A stretch of 64,000 bases of DNA. Source: Pectobacterium sp013449375 (GTDB lineage Bacteria; Pseudomonadota; Gammaproteobacteria; Enterobacterales; Enterobacteriaceae). A model generated the notes under the pieces. That model searched no databases, was not told the DNA's origin, and saw only the letters and a program-made list of their open reading frames with translations. Shown here one piece after another: positions 42,317 to 51,809 of the stretch. The stretch's first letter is position 1, and every line of letters begins with the position of its first letter. Where the stretch lies: NCBI RefSeq assembly GCF_048593165.1, contig NZ_CP184271.1. One strand, written 5' to 3'. Made by a program: the position numbers and the translations under genes.

Positions 42317-43587
42317 GCTTGCTCTTCCTTCTTCGCGACTTTCAACTTCATCTCAGGACGCTTCATCGGCAGCAGGCCTTGCGGACGCCAAATCATCATC
42401 AGAACCATCAGTGCACCCAGCAACAGCATGCTGTATTCATTCAGATCGCGCATCAACTCGCGAGATACCACCAGCAGGATTGCCGCGAGAATGACCGCAA
42501 ACTGCGACCCCATCCCGCCCAGCACGACGATGGCCAGCACAAAGGCAGACTCGGCGAACGTGAACGATTCTGGGCTGACAAAGCCCTGACGGGCGGCAAA
42601 CAGCGTACCGGCAAAACCTGCAAACGCGGCGCTGATAGTAAAGGCCGTCAGCTTGATGCGCGTGGGGCTCAGCCCCAGAGAACGGCAGGCGATTTCATCA
42701 TCGCGTAGTGCTTCCCAGGCGCGTCCCAGTGGCATCCGCAGCAGGCGGTTAATAACAAACAGAGTCAACACAACCAACAGCAACGCCACCAGATACAGGA
42801 AGATAATACGGTCGCTTGGGTCGTATTGCAGGCCAAAGAAATTGTGGAACGTATCCCAACCGCCATCGCGCGCGCTGCGGCTGAATTCCAGACCAAAGAA
42901 GGTCGGTTTAGGGATCTGGCTGATGCCGTTCGGGCCACCGGTAATTTCGGTATTATTCAGCAACAGGATACGGACAATCTCGCCGAACCCAAGCGTCACA
43001 ATCGCCAGATAATCGCCGCGCAAACGCAACACTGGGAAACCGAGCAGGAAGCCAGACAGCGCCGCCGCCATACCCGCCAGCGGCAGACTTTCCCAGAAGC
43101 CCAATCCGTAATAGTGGTTCAGCAGCGCATAGGTATACGCGCCGATGGCGTAAAACCCGCCGTAGCCCAATACCAGCAGACCGGACAGGCCAACCACCAC
43201 GTTCAAACCCAGACCCAGCATCACGTAAATCAGCGTGAGGGTGGCAATATCCACCGTACCGCGCGACACCAGAAACGGCCAAGCGATCGCCGCAATAATC
43301 AAGGCCGCTGCCAATACTTTCTGCCGCGGCGTACTGCCATCAAAACTCGGCAGCACCAGCGACGGCGCAGAAAATTTCTTGATGCTTTGCTGGAAGAACG
43401 GGCGGATCAGTTGGAAGAAGAACACCACGATGCAGCCTGCGCCAATCCAGTACCAGCGAACTTGATCGGCACCACGCACCACCAGTTTGGTGCCATCCAG
43501 CGCCAATTGCATGCCCATTAAGAACGAGGCCAGCACCAGCAGCATGAACGCGGAAACCAGCGCGTTAAATAGATTGAGCTGTTTCAT
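42313..43587 (-). CDS. livM: Branched-chain amino acid ABC transporter permease LivM
   Basis: 424 residues. An N-terminal extension with its own hydrophobic segments (about 1-120) typical of enterobacterial LivM precedes the core permease (VMLGLGLNVVVGLSGLLVLGYGGFYAIGAYTYALL; LRGDYLAIVTLGFGEIVRILL; EALRDDEIACRSLGLSP, the coupling loop). It forms the membrane channel with LivH. Overlaps of 4 bp with livH and livG. Confidence 0.95.
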   Translation of the reverse strand: MKQLNLFNALVSAFMLLVLASFLMGMQLALDGTKLVVRGADQVRWYWIGAGCIVVFFFQLIRPFFQQSIKKFSAPSLVLPSFDGSTPRQKVLAAALIIAAIAWPFLVSRGTVDIATLTLIYVMLGLGLNVVVGLSGLLVLGYGGFYAIGAYTYALLNHYYGLGFWESLPLAGMAAALSGFLLGFPVLRLRGDYLAIVTLGFGEIVRILLLNNTEITGGPNGISQIPKPTFFGLEFSRSARDGGWDTFHNFFGLQYDPSDRIIFLYLVALLLVVLTLFVINRLLRMPLGRAWEALRDDEIACRSLGLSPTRIKLTAFTISAAFAGFAGTLFAARQGFVSPESFTFAESAFVLAIVVLGGMGSQFAVILAAILLVVSRELMRDLNEYSMLLLGALMVLMMIWRPQGLLPMKRPEMKLKVAKKEEQA

Positions 43588-44510
43588 ACTTTCTCAACCT
43601 CCGGACGACCCAGAATGCCGGTAGGCATCACCAGCAGCACCCCAATCAGCAGGGCAAATGACACCGCATCTTTGTATTCTGTACTTAGATACGCTGACGT
43701 CAGTGCTTCGGCTACACCCAGAATCAACCCACCAATCATCGCGCCAGGAATACTGCCGATTCCGCCCAGTACCGCCGCGGTAAAGGCTTTCATCCCGGCC
43801 ATAAAGCCGATATAGGGGTTGATAACGCCATAAAACTGCCCCAACAGCACGCCTGCAACGGCGGCCATCAGCGCACCGATGACGAAAGTCAGGGAAATGA
43901 CGCGATCGGTGCTGATACCCAGCAGGCTCGCCATTTTCAGGTCTTCCGCACAAGCGCGGCAGGCGCGTCCCATACGGGAATAGCGGATGAACAACGTCAG
44001 TGCCAACATGGCGAGGAACGTCACAATCCAGATGATCAGTTGCATGGAGCTAATGGTTGCGGCAAAGCCATTGCTTTCGCCCAACACCCACTGGCCGGTA
44101 ACCAGACTCGGCAGCGCCACATCACGTGAGCCCTGATTCAGGCTGACGTAGTTTTGCAGGAAAATAGACATCCCGATGGCGGAAATCAGCGCAATCAGGC
44201 GCTTTGACGTTCGAACCGGCCGATAAGCCACCCGTTCGATACTCCAGCCATAAGCGCTGGAAATGACCACGGCGGCAATGAAAGCGGCGCCAATCAGCAG
44301 CCAGCCAGCATCAATGCCCATCATCATCAGGGCTGCAATCACAATAAAGGAGACATAGCTACCGATCATGTACACTTCGCCGTGTGCGAAGTTAATCATG
44401 CCGATAATGCCGTAAACCATGGTGTAGCCAATGGCGATCAGCGCATAGGTGCTGCCCAACGTCAGGCCGTTGAACATCTGCTGAAAAAAGTAAAGGAACT
44501 GCTCGGACAT
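43584..44510 (-). CDS. livH: Branched-chain amino acid ABC transporter permease LivH
   Basis: 308 residues, about eight membrane segments. LTLGSTYALIAIGYTMVYGIIGMINFAHGEVYMIG at the N-terminus, the coupling loop GRACRACAEDLKMASLLGIS and AFTAAVLGGIGSIPGAMIGGLILG are LivH hallmarks. First permease gene after the binding-protein gene, separated from it by 155 bp with a strong hairpin. Confidence 0.96.
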   Translation of the reverse strand: MSEQFLYFFQQMFNGLTLGSTYALIAIGYTMVYGIIGMINFAHGEVYMIGSYVSFIVIAALMMMGIDAGWLLIGAAFIAAVVISSAYGWSIERVAYRPVRTSKRLIALISAIGMSIFLQNYVSLNQGSRDVALPSLVTGQWVLGESNGFAATISSMQLIIWIVTFLAMLALTLFIRYSRMGRACRACAEDLKMASLLGISTDRVISLTFVIGALMAAVAGVLLGQFYGVINPYIGFMAGMKAFTAAVLGGIGSIPGAMIGGLILGVAEALTSAYLSTEYKDAVSFALLIGVLLVMPTGILGRPEVEKV

Positions 44511-44528
44511 ACCTTAACCTTAAATGCT

Positions 44529-44555
44529 GCCCCCGCGCCTTGCGGCAACGGGGGC
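44529..44555 (-). other. GC-rich stem-loop between livJ/K and livH
   Basis: GCCCCCG / CGGGGGC with an inner GCG/CGC-like pair. There is no T-run on the minus strand. It may protect the binding-protein mRNA 3' end and lower expression of the membrane genes, a common arrangement in ABC operons. Confidence 0.6.
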
Positions 44556-44665
44556 TCGGTATTGAGGGATTAGTAGTGGTACACACGCAGAGGGCGGAGA
44601 ATGCTCCTCACACCGCAGAGGCAGACAACGATAAATTCATCCGCTATCCGCCTAAGGCATGATGA

Positions 44666-45778
44666 TTATTTCACTGCGCTGGACGTACCGTCTTTGTGCC
44701 ACTCAAATACGCCAAATTCAAACCCTTTCAGGTCGCCTTTTGCATCCCAGCTTAATGGTCCCATTACGGTATCCACGGATTTCGCTTTCAGATCCGCAAC
44801 CAGTTTTTCCGGCTCATCGCTACCCGTACGCACCATCGCGGTGGTCAGCGATTGCAGCGCAGCATAGGTTGTCCAGACAAACGGTCCAGTCGGGTCCAAC
44901 TTCTTGGCTTTCAGCGCATCCACAATCGGTTGGTTAGCAGGAACCTGATCGTAGCGTTTCGGCAGCGTGACCAGCATCCCTTCAGATGCATCGCCCGCAA
45001 TGTTGGACAGTGAGGAGTTACCCACGCCTTCCGGCCCCATGAATTTGGTGGTCATGCCAGCCTGACGCGATTGGCGCAGAATCTGCCCCATTTCTGGGTA
45101 GTAGCCGCCAAAATAGACGAAATCGACGTTCTCTTTCTTCAGGCGCGCAACCAGCGTAGAGAAATCTTTGTCACCCGCCGTCACACCTTCAAACAGAACA
45201 ACATTCGCGCCGGCTTTTTTCAGGCTATCCTGAACAGAGCGAGCCAAACCTTCACCATATTGCTGTTTGTCATGAACGACGGCGATACGCTGAGGTTTGA
45301 GGGTCTCGACGATGTACTTCGCTGCGGTTGGTCCCTGATCGGAATCCAGCCCCGTCGTACGCAGCACCATTTTGTAGCCGCGCGTGGTCAAGTCGGCATT
45401 GGTTGCCGCAGGCGTGATCATGATCACGCCTTCTTCTTCATAAATATCAGACGCAGGCTGCGTAGAGGAGGAACACAGATGACCAATCACATAACGGATG
45501 CCGTCATTGATGACTTTGTTCGCTACAGCAACGGCTTGCTTGGGGTCGCACGCGTCATCATATTCCACGCCAACCAGTTTGTTGCCGTTTATGCCGCCTT
45601 TGGCGTTGATATCTTCAATAGCCTGACGCGCGCCAATGAATTCCATGTCGCCATACTGAGCCACTGGGCCAGACATCGCGCCAACCACCGCAACTTTAAT
45701 ATCGGCAGCACTGACCGCATGGCTAAACGCCGCAGCCATACAACCCATCAGCAATACTTTACCTTTACTGAATTTCAT
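44666..45778 (-). CDS. livJ: Leu/Ile/Val-binding periplasmic protein (LivJ/LivK type)
   Basis: 370 residues. Signal peptide MKFSKGKVLLMGCMAAAFSHAVSA. The mature protein begins ADIKVAVVGAMSGPVAQYGD and contains YDDACDPKQAVAVANK, the binding-site block IGHLCSSSTQPASDIYEEEG and GPEGVGNSSLSNIAGDASEGMLVT. Features are mixed between E. coli LivJ (MITPAAT, YAALQSL) and LivK (PKRYDQ, GTGSDEP-like); only one binding protein is present here against two in E. coli, so LivK is an equally fair name. ATG 45778 follows GGGGT; the seven-codon upstream extension is not signal-like. Confidence 0.92.
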   Translation of the reverse strand: MKFSKGKVLLMGCMAAAFSHAVSAADIKVAVVGAMSGPVAQYGDMEFIGARQAIEDINAKGGINGNKLVGVEYDDACDPKQAVAVANKVINDGIRYVIGHLCSSSTQPASDIYEEEGVIMITPAATNADLTTRGYKMVLRTTGLDSDQGPTAAKYIVETLKPQRIAVVHDKQQYGEGLARSVQDSLKKAGANVVLFEGVTAGDKDFSTLVARLKKENVDFVYFGGYYPEMGQILRQSRQAGMTTKFMGPEGVGNSSLSNIAGDASEGMLVTLPKRYDQVPANQPIVDALKAKKLDPTGPFVWTTYAALQSLTTAMVRTGSDEPEKLVADLKAKSVDTVMGPLSWDAKGDLKGFEFGVFEWHKDGTSSAVK

Positions 45779-46182
45779 TCTTTTTACCCCATCTGTCATT
45801 ATGGATATTGCCGAAAACCTGACCGCCCTCTGCCATAACCTGCTATTTTCTTATAAGTAAGAAAGGCTTAGGTTATTATTAGTAATAGTTTCTAATAAGG
45901 CTTTATTTTTCATATTATTAAACAGGAATATTATGCTGCAAATCAACTCACATTGTCAGAAACAAGCGGAGCAAGCAGCACAAAACACCAGATGCAAAAT
46001 CCAGCATTTAATTTATATATAGTCAGATATTCTACTTTGTGCATTAATTGTTGATGGATTACTCGAAAAACAAAGAATGAGAAAAACATTTGCCCTATTA
46101 ACCATAACGATCAAATTACACAACTGATTTACTACAAAGAACCTACATTATTCTTCACTCATCTGATGGAGTGCCGATAAAA
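45779..46182. promoter_or_regulatory. Divergent livJ-panM control region
   Basis: 404 bp, very AT-rich, no gene. It should hold the livJ promoter (Lrp-type control expected from E. coli, not visible as a clear motif) and the panM promoter. TTATTATTAGTAATAG-type sequence near 45873 is a possible operator half. Confidence 0.4.
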
Positions 46183-46632
46183 ATGAAACTCGCCGTAGAA
46201 TGCCTCACCCAATTCAGCGCCCAGGACAAAATTGATCTGGCAAAAATCTGGCCGCACCAAAATATTGATTTGCTCGAAGCAGAACTCACACCTGATCAAC
46301 GGTTGTTTGTTGCTCGTTTTAACGATCGACTACTCGGTGCCGTACTGGTTGAGCTCGAAGGAGAGTATGCCGAACTGAGCGACTTAATGGTAAGAGAAAC
46401 CACACGCCGACGCGGAGTAGGAAAACTGTTAATTGATGAAGCGTTCCGTCAACTTCCCGAAGTTAAAGAGTGGTGGCTAGCGGCCGCTGACTACGCGGCG
46501 ATCAAAGAGGAAGTGCTGGCGCGGTTTATGGTGTCCTGTGGCTTCTCACCGGTATCCGGCGGCTGGCGCTATATTCGTAGAAAAGAAACGCCGTTGATTC
46601 TTGACCAACTCAACCCAGATAAGCCGGACTGA
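46183..46632 (+). CDS. panM: PanD autocleavage-activating acetyltransferase homologue PanM (PanZ)
   Basis: 149 residues, GNAT fold. MKLAVECLTQFSAQDKIDLAKIWPHQ aligns with E. coli PanM, and VRETTRRRGVGKLLIDEA is the acetyl-CoA-binding motif A. PanM binds the aspartate decarboxylase proenzyme PanD and triggers its maturation, sensing CoA to regulate pantothenate synthesis. The C-terminus is about 20 residues longer than in E. coli (RRKETPLILDQLNPDKPD). ATG 46183 is 12 bases after GGAG; a GTG at 46171 directly abuts that site and is unlikely. The location between livJ and rpoH is as in E. coli. Confidence 0.88.
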   Translation: MKLAVECLTQFSAQDKIDLAKIWPHQNIDLLEAELTPDQRLFVARFNDRLLGAVLVELEGEYAELSDLMVRETTRRRGVGKLLIDEAFRQLPEVKEWWLAAADYAAIKEEVLARFMVSCGFSPVSGGWRYIRRKETPLILDQLNPDKPD

Positions 46633-46639
46633 CATCAGA

Positions 46640-46673
46640 CAAAAAAACAAAACGACCGGGTATTACCCGGTCG
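46640..46673 (-). terminator. rpoH terminator
   Basis: CGACCGGG / CCCGGTCG, 8-bp stem with a 5-base loop, followed on the minus strand by GTTTTGTTTTTTT, 26 bp after the rpoH stop. Confidence 0.9.
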
Positions 46674-46698
46674 CTACAGAAAGAGACGATAAGAGCGA

Positions 46699-47556
46699 TT
46701 ACGCTTCTATCGCCGCTCGCAGTTTTTTCATTGCATTTTTTTCTAACTGACGCACGCGCTCGGCGGAAACGCCGTATTGATCGGCCAAATCCTGCAAGGT
46801 GGATTTGTTCTCATCGTCCAGCCAACGCGCACGGATAATGTGCTGGCTGCGTTCATCCAGCCCTTCCAGCGCGTAGGTGAGCTTATCCGCCGCATGCGTG
46901 TCCCAGTTATCTTCTTCAATGCCGTCGGCAAAGTCAGACGATTTATCCTGTAGGTAAAGCATCGGCGACATCGCCTTGCCATCGTGCGAATCTTCTTCCG
47001 GCGTTGGATCGAACGTCATATCCTGCGCCGCCATACGAGATTCCATCTCGCGCACGTCCTTGCTGGTCACGCCAAGTTCGCGTGCCACCAGCTCGACTTC
47101 ATCCTGATTAAACCAGCCGAGGCGCGTTTTCGTCTTCCGCAGGTTAAAAAACAGTTTACGCTGTGCTTTGGTGGTTGCGACTTTCACAATACGCCAGTTA
47201 CGCAGCACATATTCGTGAATTTCTGCTTTGATCCAGTGCACGGCGAAAGAAACCAAGCGCACGCCCACTTCAGGGTTAAAGCGGCGTACCGCCTTCATCA
47301 GGCCGATATTCCCTTCCTGAATCAGGTCCGCCTGCGGCAGGCCGTAGCCGGAATAGTTACGGGCAACGTGAATAACAAAACGCAGGTGTGACAGAATCAG
47401 GTGCTTAGCCGCATCCAGATCGCCCTGATAATGCAGCCGTTCAGCCAGCGCCCGCTCTTCCTCCGCCGTCAGCATCGGATAGGCATTGGCGGCACGAATA
47501 TACCCTTCCAGACTGCCCTGGGGAACTAAGGTGAAAGTTTGCATATCTTTGGTCAT
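46699..47556 (-). CDS. rpoH: RNA polymerase heat-shock sigma factor sigma-32
   Basis: 285 residues. Region 2 (LSHLRFVIHVARNYSGYGLPQADLIQEGNIGLMKAVRRFNPEVGVRLVSFAVHWIKAEIHEYVLRNW), the RpoH box (QRKLFFNLRKTK) that contributes to chaperone control and degradation, and region 4 with the -35 recognition helix (YGVSAERVRQLEKNAMKKLR) are conserved. It directs transcription of heat-shock chaperones and proteases. In E. coli translation is held by a temperature-sensitive mRNA fold around the start; the start region here should be tested for it. Confidence 0.98.
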   Translation of the reverse strand: MTKDMQTFTLVPQGSLEGYIRAANAYPMLTAEEERALAERLHYQGDLDAAKHLILSHLRFVIHVARNYSGYGLPQADLIQEGNIGLMKAVRRFNPEVGVRLVSFAVHWIKAEIHEYVLRNWRIVKVATTKAQRKLFFNLRKTKTRLGWFNQDEVELVARELGVTSKDVREMESRMAAQDMTFDPTPEEDSHDGKAMSPMLYLQDKSSDFADGIEEDNWDTHAADKLTYALEGLDERSQHIIRARWLDDENKSTLQDLADQYGVSAERVRQLEKNAMKKLRAAIEA

Positions 47557-47888
47557 TCAACCCTCTCAGTTGCTCTACTCGTCATATTGCAGTCGACTAT
47601 ATTAGCACTGCTTCGCCGCATCGTTTTGCGCGAAAATGGCAAAACACGACATCCTTAAAACCTATTTACTCAAATCCTAAAATCTGTCTATTCAGACTGT
47701 GATTTCGCTCGCAAGTTCCTATCATTTTATTCACCTCCTGCCAGAGATCAAGCAGGGGGAAAACGAACCGTTAACGCACGAAAAATCAAGGGGAAAACAC
47801 AGCGGGAAGCGCAAAGAAGAGATGTCGCTGAGGAGATTTCCCCTGCAATACGGTCTGAATTACAGGGGATAATTATACCAGAAAACGC
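47557..47888. promoter_or_regulatory. rpoH promoter region
   Basis: 332 bp between rpoH and ftsX, no gene. As in E. coli it presumably carries several rpoH promoters. A hairpin CCCCTG...CAGGGG at 47840-47868 lies just after the ftsX stop and may end the ftsYEX transcript. Confidence 0.5.
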
Positions 47889-48857
47889 TTACTGTGGTGT
47901 AAAACGGCGTAAATGTTGCACGGTGGCCAACCAGGCGGCCAGCCAACCAATCATGCCAGCGATTAACAGCAGCAGCAGAGACTCATCCCAACTCAGCCCT
48001 TTGACAGCGAACGTCGTACCAAAGACGGAAGCCACTTGTGCCACCACCGCATCCAGCTTCCAGACCAGCGCCTGCGACAGAATCAGCGATAGCACCGCAC
48101 CACCGACGCCCATTGCCGCGCCACCATTCAGGAAAGGACGCAAAATAAACCCGTCCGTCGCGCCAATCAGCTTCATTACGTTGATGGTTTCACGGCGGCT
48201 GAAAATGCTCAGGCGCACGCTGTTGCCGATCACCAAAAAGACAGCGACGACCATCAAAATGCCAATCGTCGCGGAAATTTGCCCAACCAGATTGGTCAGC
48301 GCCACCAGCCGTGCAAACCAGCTGTCGTCCATCCGCACTTCATCCACGCCCTGCGTCGCCGCCACGCGATCCCGTAGTGTTGTCAGCGTGGTGGAATCCT
48401 GAAAGCTCATTTTCGGCGTGATAATCGCCACCGCTGGCAGCGGATTCTCTTCCAGCATATCCAGCGCGCCGCCAAAACCAGACCAGTTGCGGAACTCGCC
48501 CATCGCTTCATTGCGCGACAGGTAATTGACTTTATCAACGCCCTCTTCCGATTGAAGCTGCGTGATAACCGCCTGCGCCGCGTTGTCATCGAGCGATTTA
48601 TCCAGATACACCGTCAGCTGCGGCGAGGGATACCACTGTGTGGCAGCCTGACTGACGTTTTTCCACACCAGATAACAGATGCTGGGCAATGCCAGCGAAA
48701 TGGCGATCACCATGACGGTCAGGAACGTCGCCAGCGGCTGGCGCAGCATATCAGCCAGCGTATTCGTCCAGGCATAGCGCCACTGTTCCTGCCAGCCGCC
48801 GCGCAACGCTTTCGATTTTTCAGCAGGCTTTTTCGCATTACGGACGTTATTCACCAT
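47889..48857 (-). CDS. ftsX: Cell-division ABC transporter-like protein FtsX
   Basis: 322 residues. Cytoplasmic N-terminus, TM1 (LATFLTVMVIAISLALPSICYLVW), a periplasmic domain about 65-185 that recruits amidase activator EnvC, then three more TM segments in the FtsX/MacB fold. With FtsE it regulates septal peptidoglycan hydrolysis. I start at ATG 48857, which has GGGGGGA at a good distance and overlaps ftsE by 11 bp; the start nine codons upstream lacks a site. Shorter at the N-terminus than E. coli FtsX (352). Confidence 0.94.
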   Translation of the reverse strand: MVNNVRNAKKPAEKSKALRGGWQEQWRYAWTNTLADMLRQPLATFLTVMVIAISLALPSICYLVWKNVSQAATQWYPSPQLTVYLDKSLDDNAAQAVITQLQSEEGVDKVNYLSRNEAMGEFRNWSGFGGALDMLEENPLPAVAIITPKMSFQDSTTLTTLRDRVAATQGVDEVRMDDSWFARLVALTNLVGQISATIGILMVVAVFLVIGNSVRLSIFSRRETINVMKLIGATDGFILRPFLNGGAAMGVGGAVLSLILSQALVWKLDAVVAQVASVFGTTFAVKGLSWDESLLLLLIAGMIGWLAAWLATVQHLRRFTPQ

Positions 48858-49518
48858 CGTGGTTTCCCCCCACCATGCGGCCATCCGACAGCGTCAGCAC
48901 ACGGTAATTACGGCGGGTGATCAACCCAGTGTCATGCGTCGCCATCAGGACGGTGACGCCAACGCGATTGAATTCTTCAAACAGGCGCAGAATGCCTTCT
49001 GACAGCGCTTCGTCCAGATTGCCGGTCGGTTCATCCGCCAGCAATACGGCGGGTTTGTTCACCACCGCGCGCGCAATGCCAACGCGCTGCTGCTCACCAC
49101 CTGACAGTTGGATAGGATAGTTTTTCGCTTTATCCAGCAGGCCAACCTTGTCCAGCGCAGCGGACACCCGACGACGGATATCCTCACTGCTGGCACCCGC
49201 GATGATGAGCGGCATCGCGACATTGTCATAGACCGTGCGCTCCATCAGCAGATGGTGATCTTGAAAGATCATGCCGATCTGACGCCGCAAGAACGGGACT
49301 TCACGTTTTTTCAGGCGGCTAATGTTATGACCGCCAAACAAAATCTGACCCGCGCTGGGACGTTCAATGCCACAAATCAGTTTCAGCAGGGTACTTTTCC
49401 CTGCGCCAGAATGGCCGGTCAGGAACGCCATTTCCGCAGGGCGCAGATGGAAATCCACCCCTTGCAATGCCTGACGCCCACCGAGGTAAGCTTTACTGAC
49501 CTGTTCAAAACGAATCAT
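48847..49518 (-). CDS. ftsE: Cell-division ATP-binding protein FtsE
   Basis: 223 residues. Walker A GHSGAGKST (36-44), signature LSGGEQQRVGIARA, Walker B VLLADEPTGNLD and switch His in MATHDTGL. Cytoplasmic ATPase of the FtsEX divisome complex. It follows ftsY by 5 bp in the classic ftsYEX operon. Confidence 0.97.
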   Translation of the reverse strand: MIRFEQVSKAYLGGRQALQGVDFHLRPAEMAFLTGHSGAGKSTLLKLICGIERPSAGQILFGGHNISRLKKREVPFLRRQIGMIFQDHHLLMERTVYDNVAMPLIIAGASSEDIRRRVSAALDKVGLLDKAKNYPIQLSGGEQQRVGIARAVVNKPAVLLADEPTGNLDEALSEGILRLFEEFNRVGVTVLMATHDTGLITRRNYRVLTLSDGRMVGGNHDGE

Positions 49519-49523
49519 CCGTT

Positions 49524-50867
49524 TTAATCCTCTCGGGCAAAAAGTGCCTCAATAAAATCATCGGCCTTGAAGGGCCGTAAATCATCAATGCCTTCCCCAA
49601 CCCCAATATAGCGGATAGGAATCGCAAACTGGTCGGCAATAGCGAAAATCACCCCGCCTTTCGCGGTACCGTCCAGCTTCGTCAGGGTAATCCCCGTCAG
49701 CCCAACAGCTTCATTAAACAACTTAGCCTGACTCACCGCGTTCTGACCGGTGCTCGCATCCAACGTCAGCATCACTTCATGCGGCGCGTCTTCGTCCAGT
49801 TTCTTCATCACACGCACAATTTTTTTCAGCTCTTCCATCAAGTGCGCTTTGTTCTGCAAGCGACCAGCGGTATCCGCAATCAGCACATCCACGCCGCGAG
49901 CTTTCGCTGCCTGAATCGCATCGAAAATCACCGATGCCGAATCCGCACCGGTATGCTGCGCGACCACCGCCACGTTATTGCGCTGTCCCCAGACCTGAAG
50001 CTGCTCAACCGCCGCCGCACGGAAGGTATCCCCCGCTGCCAGCATCACGGATTTGCCCTGCGCCTGGAACTGACGTGCCAGTTTCCCGATGGTGGTGGTT
50101 TTACCCACACCATTAACGCCAACCATCAGAATGACATAAGGCGTTTTGCCTTCGATATTCAGCGGGGCGTCCACCTTAGCAAGAATCTCCGCCATTTCGT
50201 CTTTCAGCTTCACAAAAAGCGTATCAGCATCTTTCAACTGGCGGCGACTGGCGTGCTCTGTCAGGCTGCCGATGATCTTACGGGTCGTCTCGACCCCGAC
50301 ATCCGCAACCAGCAGTTGTTCTTCCAGCTCATCAAACAGATCGTCGTCGATTTTCTTACCGCGAAACAATCCGATAAATCCTGAACCGAGGTTCTGGCGC
50401 GTTTTTACCAGACTGCGTTTCAGTCGCGCGAAGAACCCCTCTTTCGTTGGGCGTTCCTGCTCTTGCGCAATAACCGGAACCGCCTCTGGTTGCGCAAGTT
50501 CTTGTTCTTCGTATTCTTCCGGCTGCACGACATCCGGTTCGGCCTCAGTCGCTATGACACTTTCGGCGATCTCGGTCTGCACGATCGGATCCGCGACATC
50601 CCGATCGAGAACGTCATGATCGGTCGGGTCACGATCGTCGGTTGCGGAAATTACGGGGGTAGAAACGACAGACGCTTCCGGCAGCGATTTTTCTACGTGC
50701 TCCGGCGCGTGTTCAACGGTCTGATGAGCCAATGCTGCGGCATCCGAGCCCGCCGCTGAGGGCTGTTCGTCCACAACCGGCGTCTCTTGCGGCTGCTCTT
50801 GTTGTTTTTCTTCCTGTTTCCCTAGTCCCAGCCAGGAAAAAAAACCGCGCTTCTTTTCTTTTGACAT
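49524..50867 (-). CDS. ftsY: Signal recognition particle receptor FtsY
   Basis: 447 residues. MSKEKKRGFFSWLGLGK is the membrane-targeting start, followed by a long acidic A domain (about 20-150, rich in Glu, Ala and Pro), then the N and G domains of the SRP GTPase: GVNGVGKTTTIGKLA (G1), DTAGRLQNK (G3), TKLDGTAKGG (G4) and the insertion box with ADTFRAAAVEQL (AGDTFRAAA). It docks ribosome-SRP complexes at the inner membrane. ATG 50867 has GGAGCG upstream; a 13-codon extension does not fit the family. Confidence 0.96.
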   Translation of the reverse strand: MSKEKKRGFFSWLGLGKQEEKQQEQPQETPVVDEQPSAAGSDAAALAHQTVEHAPEHVEKSLPEASVVSTPVISATDDRDPTDHDVLDRDVADPIVQTEIAESVIATEAEPDVVQPEEYEEQELAQPEAVPVIAQEQERPTKEGFFARLKRSLVKTRQNLGSGFIGLFRGKKIDDDLFDELEEQLLVADVGVETTRKIIGSLTEHASRRQLKDADTLFVKLKDEMAEILAKVDAPLNIEGKTPYVILMVGVNGVGKTTTIGKLARQFQAQGKSVMLAAGDTFRAAAVEQLQVWGQRNNVAVVAQHTGADSASVIFDAIQAAKARGVDVLIADTAGRLQNKAHLMEELKKIVRVMKKLDEDAPHEVMLTLDASTGQNAVSQAKLFNEAVGLTGITLTKLDGTAKGGVIFAIADQFAIPIRYIGVGEGIDDLRPFKADDFIEALFARED

Positions 50868-51207
50868 GTGCGATCGCGCTCCACGCTGCTCACCGCAGCG
50901 AATCAATCAATGAAAATCATATTTAAACAATAAGTTTAACACTTTCCTGCCGACAGCAACACGGAGGCAATGGCAGACAATGCGACTCGTTACCTGCAAT
51001 CTTCGTAACGAAAGGCAATGTCCGTAACGAAGTGTGTCAAACGCCGCGTGTTATCAGAAGGCCGCAGACAACACAAAATTTCGGGTTAAGCGCCTTAACA
51101 TCCATCTTAACATTCCCTCTACACGTAACCGCCGCTAGAATAGCGCCAGAAATTTCCTGCCCGTATCCACACCATGATGATGCGGCACAACAATAACCCT
51201 GTGAGCT
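50868..51207. promoter_or_regulatory. Divergent ftsY-rsmD promoter region
   Basis: 340 bp with no gene. AT-rich near ftsY, with GTAACGAA repeated twice around 51005-51035 (CGTAACGAAAGG and CGTAACGAAGTG). No hairpin or RNA recognised. Confidence 0.4.
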
Positions 51208-51783
51208 ATGGCTAAAAAAAACGCATCGTCAGCCGCCGGACAAATCCGAATCATCGGTGGTCAATGGCGCGGCAGAAAACTTCCGGTTCCTGATAGCCCC
51301 GGTTTACGTCCCACCACCGATCGCGTGCGGGAAACGTTGTTTAACTGGTTGGCTCCCGTCATCCAACAGGCGCGTTGTCTGGACTGTTTCGCTGGCAGCG
51401 GCGCGCTCGGGCTGGAAGCCTTATCCCGTTACGCCGCTCACACCACATTATTGGAAATGGAGCGTGCAGTCGCCCAGCAATTAACGCAAAATCTGGCGTT
51501 ACTTCGGGCGGAAAATGCCGAGGTGGTCAATACTGATGCCCTGAGCTGGCTGGCGAAGCCGGGCACGCCATTTGACGTCGTGTTTCTCGATCCGCCGTTT
51601 CGTAAAGAACTGCTGAATAACACGCTTGCGCTGCTGGAACAACAGGGTTGGTTGGCGCCAGACGCGTGGATTTACGTGGAAACCGAGGCGGAAAATGCGC
51701 AGCTGACTATCCCAGAGAATTGGCAACTGCACCGCGAGAAAATTGCCGGTCAGGTCGCCTACCGTTTGTACATCCGTCAGTGA
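51208..51783 (+). CDS. rsmD: 16S rRNA (guanine-966-N2)-methyltransferase
   Basis: 191 residues. RIIGGQWRGRKLPVPDSPGLRPTTDRVRETLFNWL is the RsmD signature; CLDCFAGSGALGLEALSR is the AdoMet motif I; LDPPF (family D/N-P-P-F) is the catalytic motif IV. It methylates G966 of assembled 30S subunits. The divergent ftsY neighbour and downstream yhhL match E. coli. Confidence 0.97.
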   Translation: MAKKNASSAAGQIRIIGGQWRGRKLPVPDSPGLRPTTDRVRETLFNWLAPVIQQARCLDCFAGSGALGLEALSRYAAHTTLLEMERAVAQQLTQNLALLRAENAEVVNTDALSWLAKPGTPFDVVFLDPPFRKELLNNTLALLEQQGWLAPDAWIYVETEAENAQLTIPENWQLHREKIAGQVAYRLYIRQ

Positions 51784-51809
51784 TCTTCGCAGCAACGTAA
51801 GGGTAAGAG

